Positions 30,479 to 39,173 are shown, numbered from the stretch's first letter. The stretch: 50,170 nucleotides of DNA from Streptomyces triticisoli (GCF_003270085.1 NZ_QFDQ01000225.1:1-50170), one strand, 5' to 3'. A program made the numbers and translations. Notes: a model not told the origin generated them from the letters alone.

Positions 30479-30841
30479 GCCGGCAACGCCGGCCCGGCGT
30501 CGTCGGCCTTGCGGCCTCGGCGGGTGCCGTGGCGGCGTCGAGTCCGGTGGTGGTTCTGGTCGAGAAGCAGCGGCTTCGTCCCGCGCGGTGGGTGCTTGGG
30601 CACGGGTCGCCGCGGTGTGGGCGGGCAGCCGACCCGGCGATCCCCTGGCCACCGGTGTAGGCCGGCCGCCGGTGTGGTGCGGTCGCTCACCCCCGTCCGG
30701 CCCGGCCTCGTCGGCCTTGCGGCCCGAGGTGTGCCGCGGCGACGTCGCAGACGGGTGGCGGTTCTGGTCGAGGAGCCGTGGTTTCGTCCGGCGTCGGCCC
30801 GCGCGTTGGGTGCGGGTCGCCGCGGTGTGGGCGGGCAGCCG
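30452..30841. repeat. Imperfect tandem duplication in the gap before mshC
   Basis: A 32-base segment spanning the last codons and stop of the upstream gene (30452-30483) recurs exactly at 30634-30665. A second 28-base segment (30604-30631) recurs at 30814-30841. Between them GTCGGCCTTGCGGCC and GGTTCTGGTCGAG also occur twice. Two units of roughly 180-210 bases have diverged by small indels. The stretch 30479-31004 otherwise holds only the mshC promoter. Confidence 0.8.
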
Positions 30842-30977
30842 GCCCCGGCCGCGTTGTGTCGGCGGAGCTGTCGGCAGGGGTGGGGGCGCCGCCCCGCCGG
30901 GAGTGGGTGTCAGCACACCCGGCGGGATCACGCAAGAGCGTCTTCCCGGTCATCCGGTCCGGTCCGGTTCGTATACG

Positions 30978-30998
30978 GGACCGCGGTCCGGTTACGCT
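30978..30998 (+). promoter_or_regulatory. Palindrome and -10 box of the mshC promoter
   Basis: GGACCGCGGTCC (30978-30989) is a perfect 12-base palindrome three bases upstream of TACGCT (30993-30998). Six bases later comes ATG 31005, so mshC is probably leaderless and may be controlled by a factor binding the palindrome. Confidence 0.45.
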
Positions 30999-31004
30999 CA
31001 TGAC

Positions 31005-32234
31005 ATGCATGCCTGGCCCGCTTCCGAGGTCCCCGCCCTGCCAGGTCAGGGCCGCGATCTGAGGATCCACGACACCGCGACCGGAGGTCTGGTCACCCTC
31101 CAGCCCGGTCCCGTCGCCCGTATCTACGTCTGCGGCATCACGCCGTACGACGCGACCCACATGGGTCACGCGGCGACCTACAACGCGTTCGACCTCGTGC
31201 AACGCGTGTGGCTCGACACCAAGCGGCAGGTCCACTACGTCCAGAACGTGACCGACATCGACGATCCGCTGCTGGAGCGGGCCCAGCGCGACGACGTCGA
31301 CTGGGTGAAGCTGGCCGAGCGGGAGACGGCCCTGTTCCGCGAGGACATGACCGCCCTGCGGATGCTGCCGCCCCGGCACTACATCGGCGCCGTGGAGGCG
31401 ATACCCGGCATCGTCCCGCTGGTCGAGCGGCTGCGGGACCTGGGCGCGGCGTACGAGCTCGACGGGGACGTGTACTTCTCCGTCGAGTCCGACCCCCACT
31501 TCGGCGAGGTCTCCCACCTGGACGCCGCGGCGATGCGGCTGCTGTCCGCCGAGCGCGGCGGCGACCCCGACCGCTCCGGCAAGAAGAACCCGCTCGACCC
31601 GGTCCTGTGGCTGGCGGCCCGGGACGGAGAGCCCAGCTGGGACGGCGGCTCCCTCGGCCGCGGCCGACCCGGCTGGCACATCGAGTGCGTGGCGATCGCC
31701 CTGGACCACCTCGGCATGGGCTTCGACGTCCAGGGCGGTGGCTCCGACCTCGCCTTCCCGCACCACGAGATGGGCGCCTCGCACGCCCAGGTGCTCACCG
31801 GCGAGTTCCCGATGGCCAAGACCTACGTGCACGCCGGCATGGTGGCCCTCGACGGCGAGAAGATGTCCAAGTCCAAGGGCAACCTGGTCTTCGTGTCGCG
31901 GCTGCGGCGCGACGGCGTGGACCCGGCCGCCGTCCGGCTCGCGCTCCTCGCCCACCACTACCGCTCCGACTGGGAGTGGACCGACCAGGTCCTCCAGGAC
32001 GCCGTGGCACGCCTCGGCCGCTGGCGCTCGGCCGTCTCCCGGCCCGACGGCCCGTCCGCCGACGCGCTGGTCGAGGAGATCCGCGACGCCCTCGCCGACG
32101 ACCTGAACGCCCCCGCCGCCCTCGCCGCGGTCGACCGCTGGGCGGCCCTCCAGCAGGAGCGGGGCGGCGAGGACATCGGCGCCCCCGGCCTCGTCTCGCG
32201 CGCCGTGGACGCCCTGCTGGGCGTGGCTCTCTGA
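31005..32234 (+). CDS. mshC: Cysteine--1-D-myo-inosityl 2-amino-2-deoxy-alpha-D-glucopyranoside ligase (MshC)
   Basis: The 409-residue class I synthetase fold joins cysteine to GlcN-Ins using ATP, the third step of mycothiol synthesis. The HIGH-equivalent is in YVCGITPYDATHMGHA, with the zinc-binding cysteine of YVCG. The second zinc site is in HIECVAIALDHLG, and the KMSKS loop is GEKMSKSKGN. Length and the missing tRNA anticodon-binding domain distinguish it from CysRS. It is convergent with PAC2 and follows DUF3090 and SCO1664-type genes, the classical mycothiol ligase neighbourhood. Confidence 0.95.
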   Translation: MHAWPASEVPALPGQGRDLRIHDTATGGLVTLQPGPVARIYVCGITPYDATHMGHAATYNAFDLVQRVWLDTKRQVHYVQNVTDIDDPLLERAQRDDVDWVKLAERETALFREDMTALRMLPPRHYIGAVEAIPGIVPLVERLRDLGAAYELDGDVYFSVESDPHFGEVSHLDAAAMRLLSAERGGDPDRSGKKNPLDPVLWLAARDGEPSWDGGSLGRGRPGWHIECVAIALDHLGMGFDVQGGGSDLAFPHHEMGASHAQVLTGEFPMAKTYVHAGMVALDGEKMSKSKGNLVFVSRLRRDGVDPAAVRLALLAHHYRSDWEWTDQVLQDAVARLGRWRSAVSRPDGPSADALVEEIRDALADDLNAPAALAAVDRWAALQQERGGEDIGAPGLVSRAVDALLGVAL

Positions 32235-32250
32235 CCCGGGCGCGACACAG

Positions 32251-32289
32251 CGTCAGGGGCGGTGCGCGTCACACGCACCGCCCCTGACG
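32251..32289. terminator. Bidirectional terminator between mshC and PAC2
   Basis: CGTCAGGGGCGGTGCG (32251-32266) pairs perfectly with CGCACCGCCCCTGACG (32274-32289), between convergent stops. Confidence 0.9.
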
Positions 32290-32294
32290 TCCGT

Positions 32295-33293
32295 TCACGC
32301 CTCCGAGGAGTCCTCGCCGTCCGCCTCGTCCGTCTCGCCGGCCTCCGGCTTCGGAGGCTTCGAAGGCCGTGTACGGCCCCCGGGCCCCTCCCGCCGGTAC
32401 GAGCCGCCCTCTCCGCCGTCCGCCGTGGCGTGCCCGCCCGACGACGGGCCACCGCCGTCCCGGCGTCGCAGATACCGCTCGAACTCGCGGGCGATCGCCT
32501 CGCCCGACGCCTCCGGCAGCTCCGCGGTGTCCCGGGCCTCCTCCAGCGTCTGCACGTACTCCGAGACCTCGCTGTCCTCGGCGGCCAGCTGGTCCACCCC
32601 CACCTGCCAGGCCCGCGCGTCCTCCGGCAGCTCGCCCAGCGGAATGCGCAGGTCGAGCAGGTCCTCCAGCCGGTTGAGCAGGGCCAGCGTGGCCTTCGGG
32701 TTCGGCGGCTGCGAGACGTAGTGCGGCACCGCCGCCCACAGGGAGACCGCCGGGACACCGGCGTGCGTGCAGGCCTCCTGCAGTACACCCACGATGCCCG
32801 TCGGCCCCTCGTACTTGCTCTCCTCCACGTCCATCCGGCGGGCCAGGTCGGCGTCCGACGTGGTCCCGCTGATCGGAACCGGACGTGTGTGCGGGGTGTC
32901 GCCGAGCAACGCGCCCAGGATGACCACCAGCTCCACGCCCAGCTCGTGCGCGAAGCCGAGCAGCTCGTTGCAGAACGAGCGCCAGCGCATGGACGGTTCG
33001 ATGCCGCGGACCAGCACCAGGTCGCGCGGCTTCTCCCCGCCGACCCGGACCACCGACAGTCTCGTCGTCGGCCAGGTGATCTTGCGTACGCCGCCGTCCA
33101 TGAACACCGTGGGGCGGTTCACCTGGAAGTCGTAGTAGTCCTCGGCGTCCAGCGCCGCGAACACCTCGCCCTTCCACTCCCTGTCCAGATGCGCGACCGC
33201 GGTGGAGGCGGCGTCGCCGGCATCGTTCCAGCCCTCGAACGCGGCCACCATGACCGGGTCGATCAGCTCGGGAACCCCCTCGAGCTCGATCAC
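32295..33293 (-). CDS. PAC2 family protein
   Basis: The 332-residue protein matches PAC2 by its start IELEGVPELIDPVMVAAFEGWNDAGDAASTA and the central GIVGVLQEACTHAGVPAVSLW. PAC2 domains are proteasome assembly chaperones in eukaryotes and archaea. Actinobacteria have proteasomes and conserve this gene near mshC, but its role is not settled. The last 60 residues are charged and disordered. GTG 33293 follows AGGAGG by seven bases. Confidence 0.88.
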   Translation of the reverse strand: MIELEGVPELIDPVMVAAFEGWNDAGDAASTAVAHLDREWKGEVFAALDAEDYYDFQVNRPTVFMDGGVRKITWPTTRLSVVRVGGEKPRDLVLVRGIEPSMRWRSFCNELLGFAHELGVELVVILGALLGDTPHTRPVPISGTTSDADLARRMDVEESKYEGPTGIVGVLQEACTHAGVPAVSLWAAVPHYVSQPPNPKATLALLNRLEDLLDLRIPLGELPEDARAWQVGVDQLAAEDSEVSEYVQTLEEARDTAELPEASGEAIAREFERYLRRRDGGGPSSGGHATADGGEGGSYRREGPGGRTRPSKPPKPEAGETDEADGEDSSEA

Positions 33294-33685
33294 CCAGCGC
33301 CTCCTTCCGACGTGCCCTCGCCTGACCCACCAACCTTACGGCGTGCGGCGGGGGCGCTCGCAGCCCCCTTGCACGAGGGAGTGAACGGATGACTGCCCCG
33401 TTCCCCGTGACCGAACACCCGGAGATCACCACCGGACCGGAGAGTGGAGCGCGGCCACCGCTCGACGCTCGCGATGTGCAACGTCGCCGCTTCCGCGCCG
33501 CCTCCGCGCCGCCTCCGCGTCCCGGTCGCGGCCGGCTCCAGGATGTGGCGCACCGCCTCCCGCAGGGGGTTGCGCGACAGGTCCAGTCCGGCGGTGGGTC
33601 CGCTCTCCTTGGGCAGCCGGTCGCCGGGGCGCAGCGCACCGGAGGCGATCATGCTCTTGATCTTCTCGATCGCCTCGTCGGTCAC
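33290..33685 (-). pseudogene. Gutted FadR/GntR-family regulator
   Basis: From GTG 33685 the frame reads as a normal FadR-type start, MTDEAIEKIKSMIASGALRP, then LSRNPLREAVR of the recognition helix. It then jumps straight to HILEPAAT, a segment that in intact relatives opens the FCD ligand domain dozens of residues later. The wing and linker are therefore deleted, and what follows is arginine-rich noise up to a stop at 33290. The recognisable part is 33524-33685. The protein cannot fold as a normal regulator, yet a perfect operator remains just upstream. Confidence 0.72.
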
Positions 33686-33707
33686 CGCCCTGCCCGGCCT
33701 CCCCGTC

Positions 33708-33730
33708 GCTCGGACATCGGATGTCCGAGC
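33708..33730. promoter_or_regulatory. Intact FadR/GntR-type operator
   Basis: Arms GCTCGGACAT and ATGTCCGAGC are exact complements around CGG. The core ACATCGGATGT has the form of FadR-subfamily sites, 22-45 bases before the broken regulator start, consistent with former autoregulation. Confidence 0.65.
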
Positions 33731-33773
33731 ACAACATGGAGGCGGAAAAGCGGCTGGTCCCCCGTGCGAAGAA

Positions 33774-33805
33774 CGGCCGGCCCCCAGCGCGGTGGGAGCC
33801 GGCCG
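33774..33805 (-). terminator. Terminator after glpD
   Basis: CGGCCGGC (33774-33781) pairs with GCCGGCCG (33798-33805). It is located 19-50 bases past the glpD stop and would end the glpFKD transcript. Confidence 0.7.
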
Positions 33806-33823
33806 CTCGGCACCGCCCGACGG

Positions 33824-35440
33824 TCACTTCCCGTCGAGCAGGTCCCGCACCTTCGCCCGGACCTCGTCCGTGGCCAGACCGCGGACGGTCAGCGTCGTAC
33901 GCCGGCGCAGCACGTCCTCCGGCGTCTGGGCCCACTCGTGGTCGCGGGCCCAGACGACCTGCGCCCAGATCTCCGGGGCGTCCGGGTGGATCCGCTCGCC
34001 CAGCTCCGGGTGCTCGTTCGCCAGCCGGGCGATGTCGAAGGCCAGCGAGCCGTAGTGGGTGGCCAGGTGCCGGGCGGTGTCGGCGGCCATGCGCGGGCCG
34101 GGCGCCGGACGGTCCACCAGCAGCCGGTGGGCGACCGCGCGCGGGTTGGCGATGCCCGGCAGCGGCAGCTTCCTCGGCAGCGCTGAGACCGGCTCGAAGT
34201 CCTCGCCCAGCGGGGCGCCCGGCAGTGTCTGGAGCTTCTTCATCACCGTACGGCCGATGTGCCGGAAGGTGGTCCACTTGCCGCCCGCCACCGACAGCAT
34301 GCCGCCCCTGCCCTCGGTCACCACCGTCTCGCGCCTGGCCTTGGATGTGTTGCCGGGCCCGCCCGGCAGCACCCGCAGCCCGGCGAAGGCGTACGTGATC
34401 AGGTCGCGGTCGAGCTGCCGGCCGCGGATGGAGAACGCGGCCTCGTCGAGTATCTGCGTGATGTCCTTGTCGTCGACCGCGACATCGGCCGGGTCGCCCT
34501 CGTACTCCTCGTCGGTGGTGCCGAGCAGCAGCATGTCCTCCCAGGGGAGGGCGAAGGTGATGCGGTACTTGTCGATCGGGGTGGCCAGCGCCGCCTTCCA
34601 CGGTGAGGTGCGCCTGAGGACCAGGTGCGCGCCCTTGGACAGGCGGATGGAGGGCGCCGCGTTCGGGTCCTCCATCCTGCGCAGGTGGTCCACCCACGGC
34701 CCGGTCGCGTTCAGCACCAGCCGGGCGTCCACGCCGAACTCGTCGCCGGACAGCCGGTCCCTCAGCTCGGCGCCGGTGACCCGGCCCCGGGTGAAGCGCA
34801 GCCCGGTCACCTCGGCGTGGTTGAGGACGACCGCGCCCGACTCGACGGCCGCGCGGACCGTCATCAGCGCCATGCGCGCGTCGTTCATCTGGTCGTCGCC
34901 GTAGACGGCCACGGCCCTGAGGTTCTCGGTGCGCAGCTCGGGCACGTCCTGCGCGGCCTTCGCCGGGCTGAGCAGGTGGCCCACGCCGTCACCGAAGGCG
35001 GACAGCGCGGAGTAGGCGAACACGCCCGCCCCGAGCTTCGCCGCGCCGTGCGGGCCGCCCTTGTACACGGGAAGGTAGAAGGTCAGCGGATTCGCCAGGT
35101 GGGGGGCCACCTGGCGGGAAACCGCACGGCGCTCGAAGTGGTTCTCCGCCACGAGCTTCACCGCGCCGGTCTGCAGATAGCGCAGACCGCCGTGGAGCAG
35201 CTTGGAGGAGGCGGAGGAGGTGGCGCCGGCGAAGTCGCCGGCGTCGACCAGAGCCACCCTGAGGCCGGACTGCGCGGCGTGCCAGGCGGTGGAGATGCCC
35301 AGGATGCCGCCGCCGATCACGAGGAGGTCGTACGTCGCCTTGGAGAGCTGCTCCCGGGTCTCGGCGCGGCCCGGGTTCGAGCCGGAGGCCGGGTGCGTCC
35401 CCAGGGCAGGCACGGTCTGCAGGGTGGACTGACGGGTCAT
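33824..35440 (-). CDS. glpD: Glycerol-3-phosphate dehydrogenase (FAD)
   Basis: The 538-residue flavoenzyme oxidises glycerol 3-phosphate to dihydroxyacetone phosphate and passes electrons to the respiratory chain at the membrane. The FAD motif is LLVIGGGILGISTAWHAA, followed by SSASSKLLHGGLRYLQ and, near the C-terminal third, GGKWTTFRHIGRTV. Length is normal. It lies nine bases after glpK, with GAGGAG inside the end of glpK as ribosome binding site. It corresponds to gylB of the S. coelicolor gylCABX operon. Confidence 0.95.
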   Translation of the reverse strand: MTRQSTLQTVPALGTHPASGSNPGRAETREQLSKATYDLLVIGGGILGISTAWHAAQSGLRVALVDAGDFAGATSSASSKLLHGGLRYLQTGAVKLVAENHFERRAVSRQVAPHLANPLTFYLPVYKGGPHGAAKLGAGVFAYSALSAFGDGVGHLLSPAKAAQDVPELRTENLRAVAVYGDDQMNDARMALMTVRAAVESGAVVLNHAEVTGLRFTRGRVTGAELRDRLSGDEFGVDARLVLNATGPWVDHLRRMEDPNAAPSIRLSKGAHLVLRRTSPWKAALATPIDKYRITFALPWEDMLLLGTTDEEYEGDPADVAVDDKDITQILDEAAFSIRGRQLDRDLITYAFAGLRVLPGGPGNTSKARRETVVTEGRGGMLSVAGGKWTTFRHIGRTVMKKLQTLPGAPLGEDFEPVSALPRKLPLPGIANPRAVAHRLLVDRPAPGPRMAADTARHLATHYGSLAFDIARLANEHPELGERIHPDAPEIWAQVVWARDHEWAQTPEDVLRRRTTLTVRGLATDEVRAKVRDLLDGK

Positions 35441-35449
35441 TGCGGTTTC

Positions 35450-36988
35450 TTACTCCTCGTCCTCGAGCCAGCCCATGGTCCGCTCGACGGCCTTGAGCCA
35501 GTTCTTGTACTCACGGTCGCGGAGGTCCGCGTCCATGCGGGGGGTCCACTCGGCGGCCCGGCGCCAGTTGGCGCGCAGGTCGTCGGTGCTGTTCCAGAAG
35601 CCGACGGCGAGACCGGCGGCGTAGGCGGCGCCGAGGCAGGTGGTCTCGGCGACCATCGGACGCACCACGGGGGCGTCCAGGAAGTCCGAGAGCATCTGCA
35701 TCAGCAGGTTGTTGGAGGTCATGCCGCCGTCGACCTTGAGGGCGGCGAGTTCCACCCCGGAGTCCTTGGTCATGGCGTCCGCGATCTCCCGCGTCTGCCA
35801 GGCGGTGGCCTCCAGGACGGCGCGCGCGAGGTGCGCCTTGGTGACGTACCGGGTCAGGCCGGCGATCACACCGCGGGCGTCGGAGCGCCAGTACGGTGCG
35901 AACAGGCCGGAGAAGGCCGGCACGAAGTAGGCGCCGCCGTTGTCCTCGACCGAGAGCGCCAGCGTCTCGATCTCGGGGGCGGTGGAGATCAGGCCCATCT
36001 GGTCGCGCATCCACTGCACCAGGGAGCCGGTGACGGCGATCGAGCCCTCCAGGGCGTAGACCGGCTTGTCGTCGCCGATCCGGTAGCCGACGGTGGTCAG
36101 CAGACCGCTGTAGGAGTTGATGATCTTGTCGCCGGTGTTCATCACCATGAAGGTGCCGGTGCCGTACGTCGACTTGGTCTCGCCCTCGGAGAAGCAGGTC
36201 TGGCCGAACAGGGCCGCCTGCTGGTCGCCGAGCGCGGAGGCGACCGGGATGCCGCCGAGCAGCTCGCCCAGCTTGCCGCCCCTGATCTCGCCGTAGACCT
36301 CGGCGGAGGAGCGGATCTCGGGCAGGATCCGCTGGGGCACGCCGATCGACTCGCAGATCTTCTCGTCCCACTCCATGGTGTGCAGGTTCATCAGGAGGGT
36401 GCGGGAGGCGTTGGTGACGTCGGTGACGTGCCTGCCGCCGTCCGTGCCGCCCGTCAGGTTCCAGATGACCCAGGTGTCCATGGTGCCGAAGAGCAGGTCG
36501 CCCGCCTCGGCGCGCTCGCGCAGGCCCTCGACGTTGTCGAGCAGCCAGCGGGCCTTGGGACCGGCGAAGTAGGAGGCGAGGGGAAGGCCGGTCTCGCGGC
36601 GGAAGCGGTCCTGGCCGACGTTGCGGCCGAGCTCCCTGCACAGGGCGTCGGTGCGGGTGTCCTGCCAGACGATGGCGTTGTGGACGGGCTCACCGGTGTT
36701 CCTGTCCCACAGCACGGTGGTCTCGCGCTGGTTGGTGATGCCGATGGCCTTGATGTCGTCGCGGGTGATGCCGGCCTTCTCGATGGCTCCGGCGACGACC
36801 TCCTGGACGTTGGTCCAGATCTCGGTGGCGTCGTGCTCGACCCAGCCCGGCTTGGGGAAGATCTGCTCGTGCTCCTTCTGGTCGACGGAGACGATCCGGC
36901 CGTCCCGGTCGAAGACGATGCAGCGGGAAGAGGTGGTGCCCTGGTCGATGGCCGCGATGAACGGGCCGGCGGTGTGGGCGTCGGTCAC
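35450..36988 (-). CDS. glpK: Glycerol kinase
   Basis: The 512-residue FGGY kinase phosphorylates glycerol to glycerol 3-phosphate. Visible motifs are AAIDQGTTSSRCIVFD (phosphate 1), the substrate-binding ITNQRETTVLWD and WQDTRTD, and the FGGY signature region YGTGTFMVMNTG with KVDGGMTSNNLLMQ. GTG 36988 follows AGGAG by seven bases. It is the middle gene of glpF-glpK-glpD and corresponds to gylA. Confidence 0.95.
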   Translation of the reverse strand: MTDAHTAGPFIAAIDQGTTSSRCIVFDRDGRIVSVDQKEHEQIFPKPGWVEHDATEIWTNVQEVVAGAIEKAGITRDDIKAIGITNQRETTVLWDRNTGEPVHNAIVWQDTRTDALCRELGRNVGQDRFRRETGLPLASYFAGPKARWLLDNVEGLRERAEAGDLLFGTMDTWVIWNLTGGTDGGRHVTDVTNASRTLLMNLHTMEWDEKICESIGVPQRILPEIRSSAEVYGEIRGGKLGELLGGIPVASALGDQQAALFGQTCFSEGETKSTYGTGTFMVMNTGDKIINSYSGLLTTVGYRIGDDKPVYALEGSIAVTGSLVQWMRDQMGLISTAPEIETLALSVEDNGGAYFVPAFSGLFAPYWRSDARGVIAGLTRYVTKAHLARAVLEATAWQTREIADAMTKDSGVELAALKVDGGMTSNNLLMQMLSDFLDAPVVRPMVAETTCLGAAYAAGLAVGFWNSTDDLRANWRRAAEWTPRMDADLRDREYKNWLKAVERTMGWLEDEE

Positions 36989-37085
36989 TGTGTGCTCCTG
37001 AGGTCCGTGATCGATGGGGCGGTGGTTGCGGCGCGTGCGGTGCGGCGCGGTGCGCGGGGCGCGAAGGAGTGGGGCGCCGGGCTCA

Positions 37086-37880
37086 TCAGGCGAAGGCCAC
37101 GTTGTAGATGCCCGCGGCGATGGCGCCGCCGACGAGCGGGCCGACCACCGGGACCCAGGCGTAGCTCCAGTCGGAGCCGCCCTTGTTGGGCAGGGGCAGC
37201 AGGGCGTGGACGATACGGGGGCCGAGGTCACGGGCGGGGTTGATCGCGTAGCCCGTGGGGCCGCCGAGGGACAGGCCGATGGAGACGACGACGAGTGCGA
37301 CGATCAGGCCGCCGAGGACACCGAGGCCGTTGCCCTGGTCGTTCAGGCCCTGGGTGAGGACCGCGAGGATCAGCACGATCGTGCCGATGATCTCCGTGGC
37401 GAGGTTCTGCACCGCGTTGCGGATCTCGGGACCGGTGGAGAAGACGCCGAGGACCGGACCGGCGCCCTTTTCCTGCGCCTCGACCGCCTTGGCGGCGGTG
37501 GCCTGGGCGCCCGGACCGCCGACGATCTCCCGGTCGGTGAGGTGCGCCTGGAACTGGCCGTAGTAGGCGACCCAGACCAGAGCCGCGCCGATCATGGCGC
37601 CGAGCAGCTGGCCGGCGACATAGGCCGGAACGTTCGCCCAGTCGCCGTCCTTGATGGCGAGGGCGACCGTCACGGCCGGGTTGAGGTGGGCGCCGGAGAC
37701 CGGGCCCGAGACGTACACCGCCGTCATCACGGCGAAACCCCACCCGAAGGCGATGGCGAGCCAGCCGGCGTTACGGGCCTTGGAGGCCTTCAGGGTCACG
37801 GCGGCGCAGACTCCGCCGCCGAGCAGGATGAGTACGGCGGTACCGATGGTCTCGCCGATGAAGATGTCGGAGCTGGACAC
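37086..37880 (-). CDS. glpF: Glycerol uptake facilitator (MIP family)
   Basis: The 264-residue aquaglyceroporin has six membrane helices and both pore motifs: SGAHLNPAVTVAL and GYAINPARDLGPR, the latter with the Asp after NPAR typical of glycerol channels. GTG 37880 has AAGGAG six bases upstream. It is the first gene of the operon, corresponding to gylC, with 97 bases before glpK. Confidence 0.94.
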   Translation of the reverse strand: MSSSDIFIGETIGTAVLILLGGGVCAAVTLKASKARNAGWLAIAFGWGFAVMTAVYVSGPVSGAHLNPAVTVALAIKDGDWANVPAYVAGQLLGAMIGAALVWVAYYGQFQAHLTDREIVGGPGAQATAAKAVEAQEKGAGPVLGVFSTGPEIRNAVQNLATEIIGTIVLILAVLTQGLNDQGNGLGVLGGLIVALVVVSIGLSLGGPTGYAINPARDLGPRIVHALLPLPNKGGSDWSYAWVPVVGPLVGGAIAAGIYNVAFA

Positions 37881-38008
37881 CCGCGACTCCTTTGTCCTTC
37901 GTCCGGGGTAGCCGAACCCCGGGTCCCACCGGGGGTCTGGCGCCCTCGGGGGGTGAGAGCGATGCCGGCCCTGGCGTTGCCACACCCTAACGTGTATTTC
38001 CGGAAGGT

Positions 38009-38025
38009 GTTCGACAATGCCGACC
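38009..38025. promoter_or_regulatory. GylR-type operator before glpF
   Basis: GTTCGACAATGCCGACC matches the perfect palindrome before gylR (39015-39031) at 15 of 17 positions. It overlaps the candidate -35 of the glp promoter. Confidence 0.65.
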
Positions 38026-38133
38026 GATGGACGGGAGTCTCACCGCACGGTCAGGTGGGCGTCAAGAGTGCTGCTGTCGAAAGTGCGATCGTTACTGATC
38101 GCCGGGCGGCCGGGCCTGTCGCGGGTATGCGAA

Positions 38134-38162
38134 AGGCCGGTACGTCGGTGACGTACCGGCCT
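38134..38162 (-). terminator. Terminator after gylR
   Basis: AGGCCGGTACGTC (38134-38146) pairs perfectly with GACGTACCGGCCT (38150-38162), beginning 33 bases past the gylR stop. Confidence 0.85.
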
Positions 38163-38195
38163 GTGGTGTGCGGTTCGGCATGGGTTGTACGGCGC

Positions 38196-38960
38196 TCAGA
38201 ACCGCCTGGCGCCCAGGTCCCGCGAGACCGCTCGGGCGCAGTCCCGCACCGACGCGATGAGCTCGTGGCGCAGCTCGCCCTCCGGGCACACCCGCTCCAC
38301 GGCGCCGGTGATGCCGACCGCGCCGACCGGCATCCGCCGCCGGTCGTGGATGGGCGCGGCGATGGAGGCGACGCCCTCCCAGGTCTCCTCCACGTCGGCG
38401 GCGTAGCCACGCGCGCGCGTGACGTCGAGGATGCGCTCGAAGCCGTCCAGGTCGCACACGGTGCGGCCGGTGAACGCCTTGCGGTCGGCCTCGACCGCCT
38501 CGCTGTGCGCGACGGGGTCGTAGGCCGAGAGCACTTTGCCCAGGGCCGTGGAGTGCAGCGGCTGCATCGCGCCGATCTCCAGCACCTGCCGGCTGTCGTC
38601 CGGGCGGAAGACGTGGTGCACGATCAGCACGCCGTGGTGGTGCAGTACGCCCAGGTAGACGCTCTCCCCGCTGGAGCGGGCCAGGTCGTCCGTCCAGACC
38701 AGGGCGCGCGCCCTCAGCTCGTGCACGTCGAGATAGGTGGTGCCCAGGCGCAGCAGCTCCGCGCCCAGCTGATAGCGCCCGGAGGCCTCGTCCTGTTCGA
38801 CGAAGCCCTCGTGCTGGAGGGTGCGCAGTATGCCGTGGGCGGTGCCCTTGGCCAGACCCAGTGAGGAGGCGATGTCCGACAGGCCCAGTCGCCGCTCGCC
38901 GCCTGCCAGCAACCGCAGCATCGCGGCCGCCCTTTCGAGCGACTGGATGTTCCGTGCCAT
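38196..38960 (-). CDS. gylR: IclR-family regulator of glycerol catabolism (GylR)
   Basis: The 254-residue IclR regulator has an N-terminal winged helix (LGLSDIASSLGLAKGTAHGILRTLQHEGFVEQ) and a C-terminal effector domain with STALGKVLSAY and the IclR signature GVASIAAPIHD. It is upstream of and in the same direction as glpF-glpK-glpD, as in S. coelicolor, where GylR represses the operon and itself and is relieved by glycerol 3-phosphate. The two matching operators here support that. ATG 38960 has GGAGG ten bases upstream. Confidence 0.93.
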   Translation of the reverse strand: MARNIQSLERAAAMLRLLAGGERRLGLSDIASSLGLAKGTAHGILRTLQHEGFVEQDEASGRYQLGAELLRLGTTYLDVHELRARALVWTDDLARSSGESVYLGVLHHHGVLIVHHVFRPDDSRQVLEIGAMQPLHSTALGKVLSAYDPVAHSEAVEADRKAFTGRTVCDLDGFERILDVTRARGYAADVEETWEGVASIAAPIHDRRRMPVGAVGITGAVERVCPEGELRHELIASVRDCARAVSRDLGARRF

Positions 38961-39014
38961 CGCCGTCCTGCCTCCGTCCCCTTCGACCGTCGGCGGACGG
39001 CCTTCGTGCCGCCC

Positions 39015-39031
39015 GTTCGGCAATGCCGAAC
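39015..39031. promoter_or_regulatory. GylR operator before gylR
   Basis: GTTCGGCAATGCCGAAC is a perfect 17-base palindrome with a single central base, 55-71 bases before the gylR start, overlapping a possible -10. The same motif recurs before glpF. Confidence 0.75.
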
Positions 39032-39161
39032 ACTACCGGTCCATGCCGACTCACCGCCAATGGTTCGGTCGACACCTGTTGCACGGCCCGACCCCGGGAT
39101 GATCCGCCGGTCATCCTCGTCCGCTTGGTGGACGCCACGCTCGTCGGGGTCCGGTCCCGGC

Positions 39162-39167
39162 TACCCT
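39162..39167 (+). promoter_or_regulatory. -10 box of the metH leader transcript
   Basis: TACCCT is followed by six bases and GTG 39174, the same spacing as the leaderless promoters at 28269 and 49306. Transcription would begin at or near 39174, giving a leader of about 105 bases before metH. Confidence 0.5.
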
Positions 39168-39173
39168 GGCGGC

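Larger units (their letters stand above)
37881..38195. other. glp operon promoter region and gylR terminator
   Basis: On the minus strand TTGTCG (38017-38012) and CACGTT (37994-37989), 17 bases apart, are a possible promoter overlapping the operator at 38009-38025. The leader to glpF is long and GC-rich, with CCCCGGGTCCCACCGGGGG as a possible hairpin. The gylR terminator lies at 38134-38162. Confidence 0.45.

Noticed and set aside
30479..31004. Small genes in the duplicated region before mshC
   Set aside because: Several open frames run through both repeat units, but they are arginine-rich, lack ribosome binding sites and exist only because the DNA is duplicated.
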